Below are positions 59,599 through 64,000 of a DNA stretch of 64,000 nucleotides, one piece after another. The DNA lies in NCBI RefSeq assembly GCF_011752565.1, contig NZ_VWXK01000007.1:1-64000 (forward strand), in the 5' to 3' direction. The stretch's first letter is position 1; each line of letters begins with the position of its first letter. A program made the translations under genes and the position numbers. Origin of the DNA: Pantoea sp. Ap-967. GTDB lineage: Bacteria > Pseudomonadota > Gammaproteobacteria > Pseudomonadales > Pseudomonadaceae. The notes under the pieces are model-generated. The model was given only the letters and a program-made list of their open reading frames with translations. It was not told where the DNA came from and searched no databases.

Positions 59599-61769
59599 GC
59601 CACCTCCCGGGTCAGGTCGTAGGCGGCCTGCTGCTCGCTGGCCTGTTCTTCCAGGGCCTGCTGCAGCACCTCTTCGGTGATGATGCCGCGGGCGATCAGG
59701 TGGTCGCCGAGGCTGTGGCGCTCGGGGTCGAAGTCGATCAGCGCCTGGTTGAACAAGGTGACCGGCACCATGCCGCGCACCTGCAGCAGGGCGCCGAGCA
59801 TCACCTGGTGCTTACTGACCCGATCGAGCAGGTCGGCGTCGTCCTGGTGGCGTTCCAGCACGGCCAGCATGTCGCGGGTTTCGTCCTTCTGCCAGGGGCT
59901 TGGGTAGTGGTGGCGCAGGCCGAGGGTGACCCGGCCCTGGGGTGCCAGGCGGCAACGGACCGGGCGCTTGAGTTGGCGGCTGATGACCCCCAGCGAAACC
60001 TGGCTGACCGGGCTCTCGCTGGCCAGGATCAACGTGTCGCCGTCTTCCTCCACGGGCAGCACGCCATAGTGGGTGGCCAGGCGCCGGGGCAGCTTGGCGA
60101 TCAGCTGCGGGTCGAGCTTGAATGGGTTGAGCGGCGCCCATGGCAGGTCCAGTTGTTCGGCCAGGGTCTGCACCAGTTGCTCGCTGGTCAGCCAGCCGCG
60201 CAACAGCAGCTCGCGGCCCAGGCGGCGGCGTACCGGGCTGGTGATCGCCTGCTCCAGTTGCGCCTCGGTGATGTAGCCTTTTTCCACCAGGCGATGGCCC
60301 AACGGCGTGCGTGCGGGGGAGGTTAATGCCGGGAATTCGTGGGTGGTCTTGTCCCAGGCCACCCGCCGCGAATCGCCCATTTCCATCACCTGGCGCAGGG
60401 CACGCAGGTTGGCGAAGAAGTTGACGAAGTTGCTCCACATCATGCGCGGCGCCGACAGCAGGCCTTCGAAGATGCCGTAGTAGCGGGTCACGAACCAGCC
60501 GCGCTGGAACAAGCGGTTGGCCAGCATCAGGCCGTTGAGCCAGAGCAGTGCGCTGAGCAGCCGGCTGTCGCTGAGAATCGACATGAACCGCCACGACTCG
60601 GGGGCGATCACCGTCACCAGCCACATGGCCAGCAGCACCAGCAGCAACAGGTTGACCAGGAAGCTGAGCAGGTAGGCGAACAACCCGCGGCGGTCGCGCC
60701 AGAGGAAGTAATTGAGCGCGCCGGTGCGGCTCCAGCCCAGGTTGCTGGTGCCCTGGAAGACGATACCCACGATCCATCGTGACTTCTGCCGAATGGCGTG
60801 CTGCCAGTCACGCGGGAAGTGCTCGCGCACGCAGATCACCTGGGCGAAGGCGCGGCTCATGCCGGGGCGCCATTCGTGCTTGAGGGCCAGGGCTGGGTCG
60901 GTGATGGAATAGCGGGCGAAGATGCACTTCATGCCTTTTTGCTTCAAGCGAAAACCGATGTCGTAGTCTTCGGTAAGGCTCTGCACGTCAAAGGCGATGC
61001 CGTCGCCGTCTTCGAGCAGGGCGCTGATGGCGCGGCGGCTGAAGCAGGTGCCGACGCCGGCGCTGGGCACCTGGCCGGTCAGCGCCTCGCGCACGATCAC
61101 GTCCTTGCCGTGGTTCTCGGCGAACTCGTCCACATAGTGGCCGGCCGTGAAGCCCTTCCATTCCGGGGCGTAGGGGTACACCGGGATCTGGATCATGTCC
61201 TTGTTCGGCAGCAGGTAGTTGAACAGGCGCAGTTCCATGGGCGAGATGACGTCTTCGGCGTCGTGCAGGATGAAACCTGCGAATTCGATGCGGGCATCCT
61301 CTTGGAAGCGCAGGATGGCGTCGATGATGTTGTTCAGGCAGTCGGCTTTGCTGGTCGGGCCTGGGCGGGCGCACACCACCTTGTGCACATTGGGGTAGTG
61401 CAGGCACACGGCGTCGACGTCAGCCTGGGTTTGCGGGTCGTTGGGGTAGGTGCCGACGAAGATCTGGTAGTTCTCGTAGTCGATGGTCGAGGCCGCCAGG
61501 CGGGCCATTTCGCCAACCACGCCCACTTCGTTCCAGGCCGGCACCATGATCGCCAGCGGTTTTTCCGGCACCTCGAACAGGCGTTTCTCATCGGCCCGTT
61601 GGTACTTGTCGTAGATGCGAAAACGCCGGTAGAGCTTGCGCGTCCAGTAGCACAGGTCGATGAACAGGTCGTCCAGGCCGAGCAGGAACATCAGGCTGGC
61701 GAGCACGATCGCGAGGATTTTCAGGCCGAACAGCACATAGGTCAGGAAGTCGATGAAGGCCAGGCTCAT
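59595..61769 (-). CDS. nfrB: NfrB-like membrane glycosyltransferase with C-terminal MshEN c-di-GMP-binding domain
   Basis: A 724-residue GT2-family synthase. N-terminal membrane helices (about 8-40), then a glycosyltransferase core with HDAED as the DxD equivalent, TEDYD and QKSRW (Q-x-x-RW), and more helices near 365-440. From about 488 to 640 an MshEN-type region has the c-di-GMP signature RLGRELLLRGWLTSEQLVQT and a related LGHRLVEKGYITEAQLEQAI. A third similar motif near 687 (SLGDHLIARGIITEEVLQQA) ends the protein. It polymerises ManNAc-type sugars when c-di-GMP binds, by analogy to E. coli. It overlaps wecB by 4 bp. Confidence 0.93.
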   Translation of the reverse strand: MSLAFIDFLTYVLFGLKILAIVLASLMFLLGLDDLFIDLCYWTRKLYRRFRIYDKYQRADEKRLFEVPEKPLAIMVPAWNEVGVVGEMARLAASTIDYENYQIFVGTYPNDPQTQADVDAVCLHYPNVHKVVCARPGPTSKADCLNNIIDAILRFQEDARIEFAGFILHDAEDVISPMELRLFNYLLPNKDMIQIPVYPYAPEWKGFTAGHYVDEFAENHGKDVIVREALTGQVPSAGVGTCFSRRAISALLEDGDGIAFDVQSLTEDYDIGFRLKQKGMKCIFARYSITDPALALKHEWRPGMSRAFAQVICVREHFPRDWQHAIRQKSRWIVGIVFQGTSNLGWSRTGALNYFLWRDRRGLFAYLLSFLVNLLLLVLLAMWLVTVIAPESWRFMSILSDSRLLSALLWLNGLMLANRLFQRGWFVTRYYGIFEGLLSAPRMMWSNFVNFFANLRALRQVMEMGDSRRVAWDKTTHEFPALTSPARTPLGHRLVEKGYITEAQLEQAITSPVRRRLGRELLLRGWLTSEQLVQTLAEQLDLPWAPLNPFKLDPQLIAKLPRRLATHYGVLPVEEDGDTLILASESPVSQVSLGVISRQLKRPVRCRLAPQGRVTLGLRHHYPSPWQKDETRDMLAVLERHQDDADLLDRVSKHQVMLGALLQVRGMVPVTLFNQALIDFDPERHSLGDHLIARGIITEEVLQQALEEQASEQQAAYDLTREVA

Positions 61770-62920
61770 GCGTCGTCTCGCAGGGCGGCGCGTTCCTCGA
61801 ACCAGCGGCTCAGGCGCTGGGCAATGCGCTGGCTGGCGGTGCCGTCGCCGAACGGCGTGTACACCTGGGCCATGCGCGCGTAGGCAACCGGGTCATCGAG
61901 CAGGCGGCTGGTTTCCTCGACGATGGTTTCGGTCTGGGTGCCCACCAGCTTGACCGTGCCGCCCTTGAGCACCGATGGCCGTTCGGTGACCGTGCGCAGC
62001 ACCAGCACCGGCTTGCCCAAGGCGGGCGCTTCTTCCTGTACGCCGCCTGAGTCGGTGAGAATGACATGGGCACGGTTCATCAGCCAGACGAAGTGCGGGT
62101 AGTCCTGGGGGGCGACCAGGTAGATGTTGGTGCGGCTCGACAGCACCCCGTACACGGCCTTCTGCACCTGTGGGTTGAGGTGCACCGGGTAGACGAACTG
62201 CACGTCGGGGTAGCGCTCGGCCAGCTGTGCCAGGGCCTGGCAGATGCGCTCGAAGCCTGGGCCGAAGTTTTCCCGGCGATGGCCGGTGACCAGCACCATG
62301 CGCTGGTTTTCGCGCAGCACGTTCAGTGGCGAGTCGGCGGCCGGTTGCCACTGCCGCTCGGCCAGGTGGTCGCGCATCCACAGCAAGGCATCGATCACCG
62401 TGTTGCCGGTGACTTCGATATGCTCGGGCGGCACGCCTTCGCGGATCAGGTTGGCGTCGGAAGCGCGGGTGGGGGTGAAGTGCAAGTCGGCCAGCACCCC
62501 GGTCAGGCGCCGGTTGGCCTCCTCGGGCCAGGGCTGCTGGAGGTTGCCGGTGCGTAGGCCGGCTTCGACATGGCCGATGGGAATGTGCCGGTGGAAGGCG
62601 GCCAGGCTGGCGATGAAGCTGGTGGTGGTGTCGCCGTGGACCAACACGATATCAGGTTTGATTTGGTCGTAGGCCTGGTCGAGGGTGTTCAGCAGGTCGC
62701 GGGCCAGGCCGTTGAGGGTCTGGTTCTGGGTCATCACCTTGAGGTCCTGGTCGACCTCCAGGCCAAAGGCAGTAAGCACCTGCCCGAGCATTTCGCGGTG
62801 CTGGCCGGTGGAGCAGATATGCAGGTTGATACCGGGCCAGGCGCGCAACACGCGGGCCAGCGGGGCCATCTTGATTGCTTCGGGGCGAGTGCCGAATACC
62901 ATCATGACGCAGTACGCCAT
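61766..62920 (-). CDS. wecB: UDP-N-acetylglucosamine 2-epimerase (non-hydrolysing)
   Basis: A 384-residue enzyme converting UDP-GlcNAc to UDP-ManNAc. Family motifs are FGTRPEAIKMAPL, HGDTTTS, GHVEAGLRT and the substrate-binding DSGGVQEEAPALGKP. First gene of the nfr cluster, so it supplies the donor sugar to the synthase. ATG at 62920 is chosen (AGGA 8 nt upstream, N terminus close to WecB); an ATG at 62935 with AGGGA would add five residues. Confidence 0.94.
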   Translation of the reverse strand: MAYCVMMVFGTRPEAIKMAPLARVLRAWPGINLHICSTGQHREMLGQVLTAFGLEVDQDLKVMTQNQTLNGLARDLLNTLDQAYDQIKPDIVLVHGDTTTSFIASLAAFHRHIPIGHVEAGLRTGNLQQPWPEEANRRLTGVLADLHFTPTRASDANLIREGVPPEHIEVTGNTVIDALLWMRDHLAERQWQPAADSPLNVLRENQRMVLVTGHRRENFGPGFERICQALAQLAERYPDVQFVYPVHLNPQVQKAVYGVLSSRTNIYLVAPQDYPHFVWLMNRAHVILTDSGGVQEEAPALGKPVLVLRTVTERPSVLKGGTVKLVGTQTETIVEETSRLLDDPVAYARMAQVYTPFGDGTASQRIAQRLSRWFEERAALRDDA

Positions 62921-63116
62921 CGTCTTGTTCCTCATTCGATTCCCTGGACGAAGTGCTGCTACGTGTCACCGCTTGCGAGTGAATAGATACAAGCAGCCGG
63001 AGGCGGAGTTGTCCAATACGCGGCGGGGGGGTGGCCAGCGGCTATTACGCGGCAGCGCTGCGCTGGGCGGCCAGGGGGAGTGGTTGTTGCGGAAACGATT
63101 ATGCTAGGCGATCTTG

Positions 63117-63134
63117 ATTGAACGGTCAGTCAAT
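63117..63134. promoter_or_regulatory. Inverted repeat resembling a TetR-type operator
   Basis: ATTGAACGGTCAGTCAAT has arms ATTGA and TCAAT around an 8-bp centre, the type bound by TetR/AcrR repressors. It lies 72 bp upstream of the PACE efflux gene, with TTCTTGTA repeated at 63152 and 63166 between them. No regulator gene is adjacent in the window. The 285-bp gap between wecB and the efflux gene holds nothing else I can name. Confidence 0.4.
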
Positions 63135-63205
63135 AATGTATTTCTTACTTTTTCTTGTAGGACACTTCTTGTAAGTTGATAGGCCATTTTTCCAGGGAGC
63201 TGAAC

Positions 63206-63637
63206 ATGCAAGGCAAGGCGCGCAAGATCGTCCAGGCCATTCTCTACGAAGCCATCGCCGTGGCCTGCGTGGCGCCGGCACTGGAGCTGGCGTTCGGTGC
63301 CGGCATGGCCCAATCGACGGTGCTGTCGGTGCTGATGTCGGGCATCGCCATGAGCTGGAACATGGCCTACAACTGGGCCTTCGAGCGCTGGGAGGCGCGC
63401 CAGCGCCAGCGCCAGCGCACGGTGCTGCGGCGCGTGCTGCATGCCCTGGGCTTCGAAGGGGGGCTGGTGCTGATCTTGTTGCCGCTGGTGGCTTACTGGC
63501 TGGGTGTCAGCCTGTGGGCGGCGCTGCTCACCAACCTGGCGTTGTTCGTGTTCTTCTTCGTCTACGCCTTCGTGTTCCAGTGGGGCTTCGACAAGGTGTT
63601 CGACGTGCCGCTGTCGGCGCAGCAAGCCAAGTGTTGA
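63206..63637 (+). CDS. PACE-family small-molecule efflux transporter (AceI-like)
   Basis: A 143-residue protein with four membrane helices in two tandem transmembrane-pair domains. The key glutamate E15 in ILYEAIAV, and the SWNMAYNWAFERWE and VFQWGFDKVF motifs, match the proteobacterial antimicrobial compound efflux family, which exports chlorhexidine and short diamines. GGGAG precedes the ATG at 63206; an in-frame ATG at 63176 would add ten residues. Its stop codon is 34 bp before the ilvA leader peptide. Confidence 0.9.
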   Translation: MQGKARKIVQAILYEAIAVACVAPALELAFGAGMAQSTVLSVLMSGIAMSWNMAYNWAFERWEARQRQRQRTVLRRVLHALGFEGGLVLILLPLVAYWLGVSLWAALLTNLALFVFFFVYAFVFQWGFDKVFDVPLSAQQAKC

Positions 63638-63671
63638 CTTGGCCAGGCGAGGCGGGATAAGTTCCTACCCC

Positions 63672-63734
63672 ATGAATACCTTCCTGCACGTGAACGCCAT
63701 TATTATTACCGCCATTATCAGCTTGGCGGGCTAG
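63672..63734 (+). CDS. Isoleucine-rich leader peptide of ilvA
   Basis: A 20-codon open frame (MNTFLHVNAIIITAIISLAG) with five Ile codons in seven (ATT ATT ATT ACC GCC ATT ATC) plus Thr, the product and substrate sides of the threonine deaminase pathway. It ends 15 nt before a terminator hairpin. Its last codons contain GGCGGG, which can pair with the terminator's left arm, so ribosome stalling at Ile would allow antitermination. The upstream ribosome-binding site is weak. Confidence 0.85.
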   Translation: MNTFLHVNAIIITAIISLAG

Positions 63735-63778
63735 CGCGTACGTGCACTGAACCCGCCCTGGAGGCGGGTTTCTTCTCT
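63725..63778 (+). terminator. Transcription attenuator of ilvA
   Basis: AACCCGCC (63750-63757), loop CTGGA and GGCGGGTT (63763-63770) form an 8-bp stem followed by a T/C-rich tail. The antiterminator is GGCGGG (63725-63730) pairing with CCCGCC (63752-63757), which excludes the terminator. The ribosome covers 63725-63730 when it reaches the leader stop and leaves it free when stalled at the Ile codons. Confidence 0.85.
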
Positions 63779-63821
63779 CTGACTCCTGGGCAACACGAAA
63801 AAAGCCAAGGAGTTGCACCCG

Positions 63822-64000
63822 ATGACCAGCCTCAACGTCAGCCCACGTTCGCCGTCCACCCCCCAGCAATTGCTGACCGAACAGGTGCGCCGCATTCTCA
63901 GCGCGCCGGTCTACGACCTGGCCATCGAAACGCCCCTGCAAGCGGCACCTGCGCTGTCGGCCAGCCTGGGCAACCAGGTGCTGCTCAAGCGTGAAGACCT
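63822..64000 (+). CDS. ilvA: Threonine ammonia-lyase, N-terminal part (runs off the window)
   Basis: Only the first 59 codons are visible: MTSLNVSPRSPSTPQQLLTE, then VYDLAIETPLQAAPALSASLG and NQVLLKRED, the conserved start of the PLP-dependent biosynthetic threonine deaminase up to the LKRED segment before the PLP lysine. It makes 2-oxobutanoate, the first step to isoleucine. The leader peptide and attenuator just upstream support the isoleucine-biosynthetic assignment. AAGGAG lies 8 nt before the ATG. Confidence 0.93.
   Translation, partial: MTSLNVSPRSPSTPQQLLTEQVRRILSAPVYDLAIETPLQAAPALSASLGNQVLLKRED

Noticed and set aside
63634..63662. A sigma-70 promoter TTGACT / GATAAG at the end of the PACE gene for ilvA
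   Set aside because: The predicted start would fall about 4 nt before the leader-peptide ATG and leave no ribosome-binding site. The true ilvA promoter may be further upstream, but I cannot place it.
1..64000. tRNA, rRNA, phage integrase or attachment sites
   Set aside because: I found no cloverleaf-like tDNA, no rRNA-like stretch and no integrase or phage structural frame. A covariance-model search would be needed to exclude small non-coding RNAs.

Overview
The window is a GC-rich chromosomal segment of a fluorescent Pseudomonas, most probably of the P. putida group. Three things point there: the many inverted pairs of the ~35-bp REP element around a GCGGGGCAAGCCCGCTCCTA core, a complete quinohemoprotein amine dehydrogenase (QHNDH) locus whose gamma subunit matches the known P. 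putida protein at every cross-linking residue, and the Nfr, RND and ilvA neighbourhood. I see no rRNA, tRNA, CRISPR, prophage or intact insertion sequence.

Region 1 (0.3-5.9 kb, +): a sigma-54 type promoter precedes an operon for a YVTN-type beta-propeller, two SCO1/SenC proteins, a cytochrome c fused to a periplasmic binding-protein domain, and a SurA-like protein without a PPIase domain. Region 2 (6.1-15.8 kb, +): a second sigma-54 promoter precedes a stand-alone receiver protein, a type II secretion/type IV pilus-like set (GspE ATPase, PilM/N/O/P-like proteins, secretin, three pseudopilins; no GspF) and csgE-csgF-csgG. Overlapping stops and starts run almost throughout, so pseudopilus and curli export genes appear to form one operon. 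Region 3 (16.1-26.2 kb, +): a PHD/transposase-domain fusion, a FhaC/ShlB-like two-partner-secretion transporter, ExbB fused to DUF2341-LamG, ExbD, TonB, a porin, a coiled-coil protein, a YbjN-like protein, a parvulin and a LysR regulator. Region 4 (32.8-27.2 kb, -): a third sigma-54 promoter drives two paralogous secreted proteins (one with Ig-like repeats), csgB and a giant csgA. The three sigma-54 promoters each have a CCCC-N6-GGGG dyad 80-140 bp upstream. This suggests one undescribed enhancer-binding-protein regulon joining surface-fibre subunits, their exporters and the SCO/cytochrome operon.

Region 5 (33.3-47.2 kb): an AcoR-type sigma-54 activator, then qhpF, qhpE and qhpG; a divergently read aldehyde dehydrogenase; qhpA, qhpD, qhpC and qhpB; and an acyl-CoA ligase. 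Together they fit oxidation of primary amines to aldehyde, acid and CoA ester. The dehydrogenase and qhpA face each other across a 480-bp region with two candidate sigma-54 promoters. Region 6 (47.4-54.5 kb): mobA, a MexCD-like RND pump operon and a divergent RstAB-like two-component system.

Region 7 (54.5-62.9 kb, -): wecB, nfrB, nfrA and a DUF4434-like gene, followed by a GGDEF diguanylate cyclase. This is a c-di-GMP-controlled ManNAc-type exopolysaccharide locus related to the E. coli N4 glycan receptor. Region 8 (63.1-64.0 kb, +): a PACE efflux gene, an isoleucine-rich leader peptide with a transcription attenuator, and the start of ilvA, which runs off the window.
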